Shown piece by piece: positions 35,839 to 43,447 of a DNA stretch of 64,000 nt. Both the position numbers and the translations under genes were made by a program. The DNA comes from Curvibacter sp. AEP1-3. Its GTDB lineage: Bacteria > Pseudomonadota > Gammaproteobacteria > Burkholderiales > Burkholderiaceae_C. Positions within the stretch are counted from its first letter, which is position 1; each line of letters starts with the position of its first letter. The notes beneath the pieces are model-generated. The model saw nothing but the letters and a program-made list of their open reading frames with translations. It did no database searches and had not been told where the DNA came from. The DNA lies in assembly GCF_002163715.1 (NCBI RefSeq), contig NZ_CP015698.1, positions 3,140,201-3,204,200 of the forward strand, in the 5' to 3' direction.

Positions 35839-37242
35839 TCAACTTGGTTCCTTCGATTCGAGTGCAATCTCGAACCGCTCCATCGGGACTGTAGGCCGAT
35901 CTATGGACGCTCCGGGCCTGTGAGAAACAAGGCGAATCCGCCAGCCGCTTTTACTCGCTCGGGCGTCCTCCAATGCGTATAGGTTCGTGTGCTGGCTCAC
36001 GTTCGCACGAGCCTGGAGTACTGCCCGCCCATCGAGGCTGATGACGTCTACGTTTACACCGGTGTCGTTGCCGAGAACCACTAAAACACTGTCCTCACCG
36101 CAGGCGACTGCCTGTATGTTCTCCTTAGTTTGCAGGCTCCATTGCAACGTTCGCAATTCGCGCCAATCGTTTGGGTTAAGCACTACTGAGGATGGGCAAC
36201 CAAGGAGATTGCGCTTGGTGTCTGTCAATTTAAAGTCGCTCGGCAAATCTAAAGAATGCACTGGCAACACTGCCCTGTGGCTCTCGCCTGAAGCAAGGCT
36301 AGATCCAGGTTGCAAAACAGATTGAACGAACTTCAGTGCAATGGCCCCTACCCAACCGTGACCATCTTCGATCATCCCTTGATAGAACGTCTTTCGCGCG
36401 ATGATCTCGCCGCCGTCATAGATCGTTACCGTGGACCGCTGCACTTCGCCTGGCCCCCCTGGATCCAATCGATACGATTCGACTGCTTCATGGACGATGC
36501 TGCGCACAGGACTTACGCCCGGTCGAATGATCCACCCACCACCGGGCAACGATTCATGCGTGTGCCCGTCAAGTACGAAAAATTTGTAGTTGCTCTGCCG
36601 CAAGTACCCATCTTCCAGCAGCGGATAGTGGCGAAGCGGAACGCCCGAGCGTCGAATTTCGATGCCTTCAACATTTGATACTGTGCGGCTGATCGTGGGG
36701 CCCGGAAACTTCATGGTGCGCGCCGTCAAACCTACGATCGCAATGGCGCAGGAAAGCGCGACTGCTAGTTTCCAGCGGTCCTTCAGTATTACTATAGACG
36801 TGCCTGAATGCCCTAGTTCTGAACGTTTGACCGCGATGTAAAGAAGCACGAATGACAGTAACCAAAGCCACATAGCCGGATACTTGACGACGTCGCCCAA
36901 CGCCGGGTTTGGATTTCCAACAACGAGCGCAATGCAGTTGAAGAGCAATGCTCGACCTACCCAAGTAGCGTTAGCCGATTTCAAATTCTCGAGGGGCCAT
37001 AGACGTACAAGATTGCCCAGAAAAATGAGGTTTGTTAGCGGCGCCAAAGCGAGAAGGGGAGAAAAAAAAATAGCGAGCGGAAAGGTCATCAGGCCCTTAA
37101 CCGCAAACTCACCACCCAGAATCCAACCTTGAGGTGCGCTCATTGCGGGCAGGAAAAGACTCGCTATCCAACACACGAGCGCCAGAGGTCCCAGCAAGGG
37201 CGGCACACTATCGCTTCTGTCGGCATAGGTCGGCTGATTCAT
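35839..37242 (-). CDS. Array gene: large hypothetical membrane protein
   Basis: A 467-residue protein, the only long gene of the array. The first 180 residues contain about six hydrophobic helices (LALVCWIASLFLPAMS; MTFPLAIFFSPLLALAPLTN; LWLLSFVLLYIAVK; LAVALSCAIAIVGL). The last 290 residues are soluble, probably extracytoplasmic and beta-rich. No catalytic motif is recognised. It converges with the plus-strand genes on its left. Confidence 0.75.
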   Translation of the reverse strand: MNQPTYADRSDSVPPLLGPLALVCWIASLFLPAMSAPQGWILGGEFAVKGLMTFPLAIFFSPLLALAPLTNLIFLGNLVRLWPLENLKSANATWVGRALLFNCIALVVGNPNPALGDVVKYPAMWLWLLSFVLLYIAVKRSELGHSGTSIVILKDRWKLAVALSCAIAIVGLTARTMKFPGPTISRTVSNVEGIEIRRSGVPLRHYPLLEDGYLRQSNYKFFVLDGHTHESLPGGGWIIRPGVSPVRSIVHEAVESYRLDPGGPGEVQRSTVTIYDGGEIIARKTFYQGMIEDGHGWVGAIALKFVQSVLQPGSSLASGESHRAVLPVHSLDLPSDFKLTDTKRNLLGCPSSVVLNPNDWRELRTLQWSLQTKENIQAVACGEDSVLVVLGNDTGVNVDVISLDGRAVLQARANVSQHTNLYALEDARASKSGWRIRLVSHRPGASIDRPTVPMERFEIALESKEPS

Positions 37243-37516
37243 GTAAAGCCCTGAATGTTAAGCAAGCAAATGGCGAATTGCCGGTTAAATCCGCCGCCCA
37301 CTACAGACTTGATAATTCGGAGTAATCGAGCTCACTTTCGCGGTAGATGTGAAGTTTATGCCCCCCACTGACTGGGACCCCGGTGAACCTCCAGTAACCC
37401 GACATTCGCGACAAGCAGCTCCCACCCCACACCTGCGTTAAAACGGAACGGCGTGGACGTCAGGAACCAGCCTGATTCAGACATGACGGCAACAGGCTGA
37501 TTGTGGGCATTGGCGT

Positions 37517-37783
37517 CTAGGTGACCGCCAACATAACTTGGTAAGCGATTGGAAGAGGTGTGAGCGCAATCAATAAACCCGCGTCACCTTTGCCCCTTGA
37601 GCATAAATAAAGTGCTGCGATTGAGGCAATCGCAATACCGCTATAACCCCACCATCGAACACTTTCCACTACGTCTGATGCTCCGTTTCCACCTGTAAAG
37701 ATAAAAGAAGCGAAGTAAAGCACGACGCAATTGATAGTGGCAATTAGATATACGCCAAATGAATCCATAAAAGGGGCATCCAT
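37517..37783 (-). CDS. Array gene: small membrane protein
   Basis: An 88-residue protein with three hydrophobic stretches (YLIATINCVVLYFASFIFT; YSGIAIASIAALYLCS; LLIALTPLPIAYQVMLA) and almost no soluble part. Function unknown. A degenerate repeat (CAACAGGCTGATTGTG at about 37480-37495) lies just beyond its 3' end. Small all-membrane proteins recur in this array. Confidence 0.6.
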   Translation of the reverse strand: MDAPFMDSFGVYLIATINCVVLYFASFIFTGGNGASDVVESVRWWGYSGIAIASIAALYLCSRGKGDAGLLIALTPLPIAYQVMLAVT

Positions 37784-37888
37784 TCAAGTGGAGAGACGTC
37801 TGACTCGAACTTGCAAGCATAGCATTGGCGTCATTCTGCAGAACACTCATACTGTTGGTTGTCCCATCCATTGGGTATGGCGACAAAT

Positions 37889-37935
37889 GACCGCTTCCGC
37901 TGCAAAGCTGAGACGTCTTCAGGCTGAAAGCTGTC
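37889..37935 (-). repeat. E element 3 (47 bp)
   Basis: Minus orientation; read that way it starts GACAGCTTTCAGCCTGAAGA and ends CTTTGCAGCGGAAGCGGTC. It overlaps the stop codon of the gene at 37934-38302. It belongs to the subtype with AAGACGTCTCAGC in the middle, shared with elements 7 and 8. Confidence 0.85.
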
Positions 37936-38302
37936 ATGCGTATGGCGGCGGCTCGTCAACTCGGCGAAGTTCGTTAGGCATAGGGATGACTTTTGGAGCC
38001 TCACCGGCCAATCCATACAACTCCACGCCACTCAGGATGCCACCACTCTGAAAAATGAAAGCTCCGGAAAGGTGGGCGTCATCTCCAATCAGATAGTCGC
38101 CGATGATGTGAACCCCGGGAGGCGCTTCCGGCAGGCCCCTAATTTTGAAGTTGAAGCTTGCGCAACCACACGGGCAACGCCAACTCGTAGCTTCAGCGCG
38201 CAACAGCTGGTCGACATACATCGATGCTTCGGCAGAGCCGTTGTCAAGCATCCATCGGGCAAGATTCATTTCGTCGTCAGTCAGCGGGCGAGTTGGAGTC
38301 AT
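37934..38302 (-). CDS. Array gene: hypothetical protein, duplicated cassette copy 1
   Basis: A 122-residue protein (MTPTRPLTDDEMNLARWMLD onward) with a Cys pair in WRCPCGCASFNFKI and a glycine-rich GDYLIGDDAHLSGAFIFQSG. No known domain is recognised. A nearly identical copy lies at 40902-41285; the two differ in a few residues and at the C-terminus (here RRVDEPPPYA). The stop codon falls at the edge of E element 3. The duplication covers the whole unit from E to E. Confidence 0.78.
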   Translation of the reverse strand: MTPTRPLTDDEMNLARWMLDNGSAEASMYVDQLLRAEATSWRCPCGCASFNFKIRGLPEAPPGVHIIGDYLIGDDAHLSGAFIFQSGGILSGVELYGLAGEAPKVIPMPNELRRVDEPPPYA

Positions 38303-38401
38303 CGGCTTCGTAATAAGTATTCAGGCGAAAGTGTGATGGTTGGTGTAATCCTGCAGGCCAAGGCTGAGCGCTTCTCGCGCTTTGGGGGTGAAGTTGCAAA
38401 C

Positions 38402-38448
38402 ATCCGCTCCCGCTGCAATGTCGAGGCGCCAACAGGCTGATTGCAGTC
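38402..38448 (-). repeat. E element 4 (47 bp)
   Basis: Minus orientation; starts GACTGCAATCAGCCTGTTGG and ends TTGCAGCGGGAGCGGAT. It belongs to the subtype with TTGGCGCCTCG in the middle. It matches element 9 except over the first few bases, which is where the cassette duplication stops. Confidence 0.85.
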
Positions 38449-38483
38449 TGTACCATCGCCTCGAAGCAGTCACTCAAGTGGCA

Positions 38484-38537
38484 CGTCAACGTGAAAGGTC
38501 AGCGGGCGGCAATGCACTTTTGACTGACCTGTTACCC
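38484..38537 (-). repeat. attC-like site in the array (b)
   Basis: Between E element 4 and the gene ending at 38558. On the minus strand GGGTAAC, AGGTCAGTC and then GCTGACCT and CACGTTGACG form two nested imperfect dyads over 54 bp. The outer flank TCACTCAARTGGCACGTYAACG (plus strand, split around 38471-38490) is shared with the site at 39675. Confidence 0.5.
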
Positions 38538-38557
38538 GTCTCAGCGATTGCGGGCAT

Positions 38558-38914
38558 TCAGCCACCTCTTTTTCTGCGATCACGTGAGGCTAGCCACATA
38601 GCACGGGCACCCTTCCCAACTAATACTGCGATTAGCGCACCCGGCGCGACTAGCATCATGATGAGCACGCCCCACCCCGCACCCATTGCGAATGCCTCTG
38701 AACTCTTGAACCCACCTACGGAGGCAATGAAAAGTACGTACGAAATAGCCGTACTAGCAAAAAATAACCGGATCGCACCAAGGCCGAAAGCCGCCCCCCC
38801 CATTGCAACCGATAGGACCAAGACTATCTGATAGAAAACAGGTGTCGGTGTACCAAAGTTCAAGCGGGTTCCCTTGCCGTTGTGAGGTTTTCGAATGGTG
38901 TGAATTGAAGTCAC
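38558..38914 (-). CDS. Array gene: small membrane protein
   Basis: A 118-residue protein starting at GTG (TSIHTIRKPHNGKGTRLNF follows). Three hydrophobic helices are visible (about 28-47, 50-67 and 78-98), ending in a basic RDRRKRGG tail. No domain recognised. The start is not certain because no strong ribosome binding site precedes it. An attC-like site and E element 4 follow its 3' end. Confidence 0.62.
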   Translation of the reverse strand: MTSIHTIRKPHNGKGTRLNFGTPTPVFYQIVLVLSVAMGGAAFGLGAIRLFFASTAISYVLFIASVGGFKSSEAFAMGAGWGVLIMMLVAPGALIAVLVGKGARAMWLASRDRRKRGG

Positions 38915-38947
38915 GGGATCGTATCCAAGTAGACGTCGCGGATGTAA

Positions 38948-38974
38948 GTCTGCTTTCGCTGACGGATTGCAGAC
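38948..38974 (-). repeat. E element 5, internally deleted (27 bp)
   Basis: Only the ends remain: on the plus strand GTCTGCTTTCGCTGACG joins GATTGCAGAC. The GTCTGC and GCAGAC ends make a perfect 6-bp inverted repeat, showing the terminal symmetry of the element clearly. Confidence 0.65.
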
Positions 38975-38996
38975 ATTAGGTGCGCTTCGAAGCTGT

Positions 38997-39083
38997 CGTC
39001 AACGTCGAAGGCAACCAGACCGTAACACTCGCAGCGTAGCCGCCTGCTGCAGTTGCGGGTCCGTGATGGACGACCAGTTATGC
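38997..39083 (-). repeat. attC-like site in the array (c)
   Basis: 87 bp between E element 5 and the gene ending at 39098. On the minus strand it opens GCATAAC and closes TTCGACGTTGACG, with imperfectly complementary inner arms. The end CGTTGACG is shared with site b. The call is tentative since the arms match poorly. Confidence 0.4.
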
Positions 39084-39097
39084 GGTGCCATTTGACG

Positions 39098-39391
39098 CTA
39101 TTGCCGCGATTCGCTTCGCAACAAGACGAGCACCAAGATGCCGAAAATGTTGAGACAAGGGACCAGAAGAACCCACCATCCGGAGCGACCTTTCGTCTTT
39201 ACATAGAACCAGCACAAAGCTAGCAAAGCAATGGCCGTCAACGTGCTCAAGACGGGCAAAGCAAGCGCCACCCCGCTTCCGACCGCAGCAGGTAGTAAAT
39301 GCCCCCAAATGAACGCTGATGACACCACCAGCAACAACATATAGAAGGCCAATGCGCTTAAGTTCCTACCCTTTTCATAGGTATCAGCCAT
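39098..39391 (-). CDS. Array gene: small membrane protein
   Basis: A 97-residue protein starting at ATG 39391, chosen for the GGAGG site 6 bp upstream (the frame is open further). Helices at about 13-32, 37-58 and 70-90 (ALAFYMLLLVVSSAFIWGHL; LPVLSTLTAIALLALCWFYV; WWVLLVPCLNIFGILVLVLL) fill most of it. It resembles small DUF-type membrane proteins but I cannot name a family. E element 6 lies 202 bp upstream, and its own E copy (5) lies downstream. Confidence 0.7.
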   Translation of the reverse strand: MADTYEKGRNLSALAFYMLLLVVSSAFIWGHLLPAAVGSGVALALPVLSTLTAIALLALCWFYVKTKGRSGWWVLLVPCLNIFGILVLVLLRSESRQ

Positions 39392-39592
39392 CTCAGCCTC
39401 CGTGAGTAATGGCAACTTCTGAGCCGCTAGGCCAAACCGCCAAAAAACCTTCGAAATATCATGTGCGTTTGTACAGGTATACAAATTCGGACAAACCCCG
39501 CACTTTTTAAGTAATGGAGTGAACCAGTTATCTCACGATTTTTGCGCCTCGGAACTAGCTTGAACATCCCCCAATCGGGTGTTTTTGTGAAA

Positions 39593-39639
39593 GGCAGCAT
39601 ACACTGCGAAGCCGAGGCGCCAACAGGCTGATAGCTGAC
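39593..39639 (-). repeat. E element 6 (47 bp)
   Basis: Minus orientation; starts GTCAGCTATCAGCCTGTTGG and ends CGCAGTGTATGCTGCC. A short dyad motif (GAACATCCCCCAATCGGGT, 39562-39580) lies 12 bp from its plus-strand left end, as it does at elements 11 and 14. Confidence 0.8.
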
Positions 39640-39674
39640 ATTGCCGCCGCCCGGAAGGTGTCACTCAAATGGCA

Positions 39675-39743
39675 CGTTAACGTTTGAGATGAGGGGCGGC
39701 GCCCCGCTCGCCGGGTGACGTCCTCTCGATTGAAGGGTTAGGC
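39675..39743 (-). repeat. attC-like site in the array (a), best match
   Basis: On the minus strand GCCTAAC (39743-39737, perfect RYYYAAC) is followed by CCTTCAATCGAGAGGACG, a GC-rich centre, then CCCCTCATCTCAAACG and TTAACG. The YTCAAACGTTA ending resembles classical attC L'/R' ends. It lies between the gene ending at 39766 and E element 6. Of the array sites this is the strongest integron-type candidate. Confidence 0.62.
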
Positions 39744-39765
39744 GACTGCCAGAAGTAGACGATGT

Positions 39766-40152
39766 TCATGGCCACGCGTTGCGTTCGACGACTGGTAGCC
39801 CGCAGACTGGTTCATTTCGGAAAATCGCAACTGCCTGTTGAAGCAAGGAAATGACATTTGACCGATCGGGTGCCTCAAACTTTCTATCGAAGTAGATCTC
39901 AACCCTATCCGGCCCATCCGATCGTTGCACGAGTTCCCATACGTTGAAGCATTTCCCGGCAACGTAGAAGTTCATGCTGCGGTCTGGATAGTCCGAATAG
40001 TGGATTGGATGAGGAATGAGTGCACTGCGTGAGTCGAGATCAAAGATCAGATCTCGGCCAATCGGGTTTGTCTTCTCGTCTTCGGTCAGTCCCTGGAACA
40101 AAGATAAGTGGTTGAAGATTTCAGTACTGCAGATGTCTTGGACGAATGCCAT
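39766..40152 (-). CDS. Array gene: hypothetical soluble protein
   Basis: A 128-residue soluble protein (MAFVQDICSTEIFNHLSLFQ onward). It has no signal peptide or membrane helix and no recognised domain. PDRVEIYFDRKFEAPDRSNV suggests an alpha/beta fold. Its size and solitary nature resemble immunity-type cassette proteins, but that is speculation. An attC-like site and E element 6 follow its 3' end. Confidence 0.68.
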   Translation of the reverse strand: MAFVQDICSTEIFNHLSLFQGLTEDEKTNPIGRDLIFDLDSRSALIPHPIHYSDYPDRSMNFYVAGKCFNVWELVQRSDGPDRVEIYFDRKFEAPDRSNVISLLQQAVAIFRNEPVCGLPVVERNAWP

Positions 40153-40368
40153 CGTGCCGCCTCACTATTGATATATCCCGCGCTTTTGCGGAATAACACG
40201 GGAACCAACCGGATAACTTGGTACCCAAGAATTGGAATTCATCATGCAAATCAAACGGTTACGACAATGGTCTAGATGGATGTACAGGTATATCAAATAC
40301 GACAAAGTCGGCAACTAGCTTTTCTCAGCTTGACTAGGCTCCGTTCAAATTGAACGTAGGTTGCGAAT

Positions 40369-40415
40369 GTTCGCTTCCGCCGCAAAGCTGAGACGTCTTC
40401 AGGCTGATTGCAGAC
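40369..40415 (-). repeat. E element 7 (47 bp)
   Basis: Minus orientation; starts GTCTGCAATCAGCCTGAAGA and ends CGGCGGAAGCGAAC. The first part resembles element 4, the middle is the AAGACGTCTCAGC subtype, so it looks like a chimera of the two subtypes. A small palindrome (CGTTCAAATTGAACG) lies at its plus-strand left. Confidence 0.8.
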
Positions 40416-40441
40416 TTTCAAAGTATTTGTTGGCGTATGAA

Positions 40442-40780
40442 TTACCCTGCATCTTTCCCGTAATCCTTTGGCGCAGCTCTGGCTCTACGAACCCTTACAT
40501 AGACAAAGACCCAAATACAAAGCTGCGACAAGGCAACGACCAAGAGCATGCCGATGCCAACTGAGTAACTCTTGCCAGAAGCGCTTGGCGCAGCAGCAAG
40601 CAAAGTAATCATGATGAGCAAAATTCCAAAGCCCCAAGCCCACCGTTGACCCCGAAAGTTTCGCAAACGCAAAACTTCACCAAAAGACAGTGTTGTCATT
40701 GGATTAGAGCCAAGCGTCTCGAACTCGAAGAGGAATGGGATTGAAGCAAAGAGTAGGATGATGAGGAAGCCGACGTTCAT
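40442..40780 (-). CDS. Array gene: small membrane protein
   Basis: A 112-residue protein: helices at about 3-19, 50-64 and 72-93 (VGFLIILLFASIPFLFEF; GFGILLIMITLLAAA; VGIGMLLVVALSQLCIWVFV) and a basic C-terminal tail. Function unknown. Its stop lies 26 bp from E element 7. Confidence 0.7.
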   Translation of the reverse strand: MNVGFLIILLFASIPFLFEFETLGSNPMTTLSFGEVLRLRNFRGQRWAWGFGILLIMITLLAAAPSASGKSYSVGIGMLLVVALSQLCIWVFVYVRVRRARAAPKDYGKDAG

Positions 40781-40872
40781 TTCAAGTTCGGTGGATATCG
40801 CTGGTGCAGCCTAAGTGTCGATGATAGGTAAGAATCAGTCGTCGCCTGCCTATCACACGAGGGGACCTTCGT

Positions 40873-40918
40873 GTCTGCTTCCGCTGAAAGCTGAGACGTC
40901 TTCAGGCTGAAAGCTGTC
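40873..40918 (-). repeat. E element 8 (46 bp)
   Basis: Minus orientation; starts GACAGCTTTCAGCCTGAAGA and ends CAGCGGAAGCAGAC, with one base deleted relative to element 3 (CTTT then CAGCGG). The downstream half matches element 3. The stop codon of the duplicated gene lies inside it. Confidence 0.85.
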
Positions 40919-41285
40919 GTGCGTTTGGCGGCGGATCGTCATCTCGGCGAAGTTCGTTGGGCATAGGGATAACTTTTGGAGCCTCACCGGCTAATCCATA
41001 CAACTCCACGCCACTCAGGATGCCACCACTCTGAAAAATGAAAGCTCCGGAAAGGTGGGCGTCATCTCCAATCAGATAGTCGCCGATGATGTGAACCCCG
41101 GGAGGCGCTTCCGGCAGGCCCCTAATTTTGAAGTTGAAGCTTGCGCAACCACACGGGCAACGCCAACTCGTAGCTTCAGCGCGCAACAGCTGGTCGACAT
41201 ACATCGATGCTTCGGCAGAGCCGTTGTCAAGCATCCATCGGGCAAGATTCATTTCGTCGTCAGTCAGCGGGCGAGTTGGAGTCAT
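40902..41285 (-). CDS. Array gene: hypothetical protein, duplicated cassette copy 2
   Basis: A 127-residue near-identical copy of the protein at 37934-38302, differing at a handful of bases. A base change removes the copy-1 stop, so this copy reads on into E element 8 and ends ARQLSA there. Upstream sequence to E element 9 is the same as in copy 1. Synonymous and nonsynonymous differences are few, so the duplication is recent. Confidence 0.78.
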   Translation of the reverse strand: MTPTRPLTDDEMNLARWMLDNGSAEASMYVDQLLRAEATSWRCPCGCASFNFKIRGLPEAPPGVHIIGDYLIGDDAHLSGAFIFQSGGILSGVELYGLAGEAPKVIPMPNELRRDDDPPPNARQLSA

Positions 41286-41384
41286 CGGCTTCGTAATAAG
41301 TATTCAGGCGAAAGTGTGATGGTTGGTGTAATCCTGCAGGCCAAGGCTGAGCGCTTCTCGCGCTTTGGGGGTGAAGTTGCAAAC

Positions 41385-41431
41385 ATCCGCTCCCGCTGCA
41401 ATGTCGAGGCGCCAACAGGCTGATAGCAGCG
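41385..41431 (-). repeat. E element 9 (47 bp)
   Basis: Minus orientation; reads CGCTGCTATCAGCCTGTTGG at the start and TTGCAGCGGGAGCGGAT at the end. It equals element 4 from the CAGCCTG onward. Its other end differs, marking the duplication breakpoint within the element. Confidence 0.85.
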
Positions 41432-41433
41432 GT

Positions 41434-41721
41434 TCAAATTGCTTCAGCAGCGAATTCTTTTCGATATATCTCGGGACTCGAGCGCGATGCATTTTTAGCG
41501 CGTTCACGCGTCAAGATCGTAAAGAACCCGTCTTGTCCAGCGGTGCAAATGAATAGGAAATAAGTACCGTCTATTGCACGATAAATGCGATGCGTTTGAT
41601 AACCAAAATCGCTGTCCTCGTTCACAGCTCTCACCAAATGAGCATTTCTGAACTCGGGGTGTGCAGCTACACGTGCCTGAAAAGCAGCATCCACTAGAGC
41701 TTGGAGTGTTGAGCGTTTCAT
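41434..41721 (-). CDS. Array gene: hypothetical soluble protein
   Basis: A 95-residue soluble protein (MKRSTLQALVDAAFQARVAA onward). The ATG at 41721 is preferred over the upstream frame start at 41781 because the protein then begins with a normal basic helix and an AAAAGA-type site precedes it. No domain recognised. Its stop lies only 2 bp from E element 9. Confidence 0.65.
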   Translation of the reverse strand: MKRSTLQALVDAAFQARVAAHPEFRNAHLVRAVNEDSDFGYQTHRIYRAIDGTYFLFICTAGQDGFFTILTRERAKNASRSSPEIYRKEFAAEAI

Positions 41722-41803
41722 TCTTTTGAGGCTTACACCAAAAATCTTAGAAATTGACGCTTGAAAAGAGCATTGGACCACCTCGATTCATATGCTTTTG
41801 AGT

Positions 41804-41850
41804 GTCCGCTTCCGCTGCGAAGCAAAGAAGACAAAAGGCTGGAAAATGAA
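41804..41850 (-). repeat. E element 10 (47 bp, diverged)
   Basis: Minus orientation; the end CTTCGCAGCGGAAGCGGAC is well conserved but the start (CTTCATTTTCCAGCCTTTTG) has drifted. Length is still 47. Confidence 0.65.
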
Positions 41851-41862
41851 GTTAAACGTTAG

Positions 41863-41959
41863 TGTTAACCGGCATTCATTGGCATTGACTTACACAGCTT
41901 TGGTTGGTCAATCGCACATTGCGGCAGGGCGCCTGACCGCATCGAACAAACCGTTAGAT
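41863..41959 (-). repeat. attC-like site in the array (e)
   Basis: On the minus strand ATCTAAC (41959-41953, perfect RYYYAAC, containing the stop codon of the gene at 41954) is followed by GGTTTGTTCGATGCGG and, after a long spacer, AATGAATGCCGGTTAACA. A stop codon inside R'' is typical of integron cassettes. The far core is degenerate. Confidence 0.45.
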
Positions 41960-42274
41960 TGCATTCGGCCCCTTAATGTTCTTCACTAAGATACTCACTG
42001 GGCGAACCAATGAATAAATCCAGAGCCCGAAGGCGCATGCCGAGCCCAAAAATAGGGTGCCTAAGCTTGTGATCATTAGCCCTATCACGGGGGACATTGC
42101 TAGCCCACTCACGCCGGTCAGTTGCTGCCCGTTCCAAGTGATCGTCGGCGCCCCGAAAGCAGCCAGCACTCCGAAAAAAACACAGAGTGGCAGAAAGGTG
42201 CAAGCCATTCCTATCGCAGCGAGCTTGAAAACCGTTCCTGCGCTTAGGCGTTGAATTGTCAATTCAGTGAACAC
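41954..42274 (-). CDS. Array gene: small membrane protein
   Basis: A 106-residue protein with two long hydrophobic regions (LAAIGMACTFLPLCVFFGVL; VIGLMITSLGTLFLGSACAF) and a short basic tail. The sequence NGQQLTGVSGLAMSP between helices is glycine- and polar-rich. Function unknown. Confidence 0.65.
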   Translation of the reverse strand: MFTELTIQRLSAGTVFKLAAIGMACTFLPLCVFFGVLAAFGAPTITWNGQQLTGVSGLAMSPVIGLMITSLGTLFLGSACAFGLWIYSLVRPVSILVKNIKGPNAI

Positions 42275-42423
42275 AGAACCTATCCTTAATGCAATCTAAA
42301 ACAATGAATCCAAGCTTACTTGAGGTTACGTTGGAGGCCACAAAATAAACAGTGAGCGAACATGAGACGATTCTCATGTGTGAATCGGCCACCGAATATC
42401 CCCTATTCGGGTGAATCCACACT

Positions 42424-42470
42424 CTGTCTCGGCCCAGCGAAGCGGAGGCACAAGAAGGCTGATAGCAGAC
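42424..42470 (-). repeat. E element 11 (47 bp, diverged)
   Basis: Minus orientation; starts GTCTGCTATCAGCCTTCTTG, then GTGCCTCCGCTTCGCTGG. The GAATATCCCCTATTCGGGT dyad motif (42394-42412) lies 11 bp beyond its far end. A short GGGCGG/CCGCCT stem plus GTTAGGA (42483-42514) lies between it and the next gene. Confidence 0.7.
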
Positions 42471-42527
42471 ACCGACGGCTCTTCGCAACGGGCGGTGGGA
42501 GCCGCCTGTTAGGAATGTAAATGGAGC

Positions 42528-42785
42528 TCATACTGGGTCAAGATCATTGGGGAAAAAGCTGGCGCGCTCCCACTCTTCATCTGTAAAGTCTCTGGTTAAG
42601 TCACGACGGGCCCAGGCGCGGTTTAGGTGTGAGAACACATGTCCCAAGTCCACCCTCAAATTTGCACTGTCGTAATCTGGAGCGGAATTGATATCCGCAA
42701 TTAGTTTCGCCAAATGCTCGTTGGCGTCCTCCAGCTCTTGCATAAATGAAGACCATTCGACTGGATTTACTTCTCTGTCAATCAT
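42528..42785 (-). CDS. Array gene: hypothetical acidic helical protein
   Basis: An 85-residue soluble, acidic, mostly helical protein (MIDREVNPVEWSSFMQELED onward; DLTRDFTDEEWERASFFPND at the end). No domain recognised. The pattern resembles small immunity-like proteins, which is only an impression. E element 11 lies downstream. Confidence 0.65.
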   Translation of the reverse strand: MIDREVNPVEWSSFMQELEDANEHLAKLIADINSAPDYDSANLRVDLGHVFSHLNRAWARRDLTRDFTDEEWERASFFPNDLDPV

Positions 42786-42825
42786 TGCAATTCCGAATGT
42801 TGTTCGTGGGGTTGAAAACCCCCGC

Positions 42826-42872
42826 AGCAGATTTCATGTCGCAGTTGAGGCGCCTGCAGGATGAAAGCAGTC
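42826..42872 (-). repeat. E element 12 (47 bp, diverged)
   Basis: Minus orientation; starts GACTGCTTTCATCCTGCAGG, then CGCCTCAACTGCGACATG and ends AAATCTGCT. It keeps the outer inverted ends and the CGCCTC centre. It lies 31 bp from the stop of the next gene. Confidence 0.65.
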
Positions 42873-42903
42873 ATCCCATCTTCTTCAAAGCGGAAGTTCA
42901 ACA

Positions 42904-43353
42904 TTAGAGACTCCAATATCGTCTTATCTGATCCATCGATAGTGGTGACTCTCTCTGCGCATCAATTAAAAGAAAGCCTCTATTTGACGCCCAGGCGAAC
43001 ATCAGTTGCGCCATCTCTAATCCTTCTATATCTGCCGGAAAGTGCAACCAAGCGAGTGGTTGTCCAAACGCATCGGCCAAAAACCTACATGCACTCAATG
43101 GGTCGTTTTGATCGTGCCTAAGGTTGTGCTCTGTACAAAACTCTTGAAAAGCTTGTGTCGTGACTTCACCGCGCGAGATGGAAGTTTCAAGATTTGATAT
43201 GTCCGTGGAGTCGGGAAGAAAACTTAGTCCAAGTACAACGTCATCGGGGAGACTTGTTGATGCCCTGCACTCTTCTGCAATGAGCTTACCGTCAAATGGC
43301 ATTTGCGCCTCAAGAGGGCGTGACCACAGCTCTAGGTCGACGATGCGCTTCAT
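42904..43353 (-). CDS. Array gene: hypothetical soluble protein
   Basis: A protein of about 149 residues from MKRIVDLELWSRPLEAQMPF (a start three codons upstream at 43362 is also possible). It is acidic and soluble, with no recognised domain. DDVVLGLSFLPDSTDISNLE and LMFAWASNRGFLLIDAQRES are the most regular parts. A degenerate E copy (about 43378-43403) lies between it and the next gene upstream. Confidence 0.68.
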   Translation of the reverse strand: MKRIVDLELWSRPLEAQMPFDGKLIAEECRASTSLPDDVVLGLSFLPDSTDISNLETSISRGEVTTQAFQEFCTEHNLRHDQNDPLSACRFLADAFGQPLAWLHFPADIEGLEMAQLMFAWASNRGFLLIDAQRESPLSMDQIRRYWSL

Positions 43354-43377
43354 GTAATTCAATTCCGAACATTATTT

Positions 43378-43403
43378 GAGGCATCTAAAGGCTGGAAGCG
43401 GTC
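43378..43403 (-). repeat. E element 13 (partial)
   Basis: Plus strand GAGGCATCTAAAGGCTGG then AAGCGGTC recalls the AGGCGCCAACAGGCTG ... GC-GTC half of the element. The other half is not recognisable. It lies 44 bp from the stop of the gene at 43448. Confidence 0.4.
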
Positions 43404-43447
43404 TTTCACCGAGTTCCAAACCGGACGTAGGACTTATAAGAAAGCAG

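Noticed and set aside
42483..42514. GGGCGG/CCGCCT stem plus GTTAGGA as an attC site
   Set aside because: Only 32 bp, too short for the two arm pairs of an attC; kept only as a note under E element 11.
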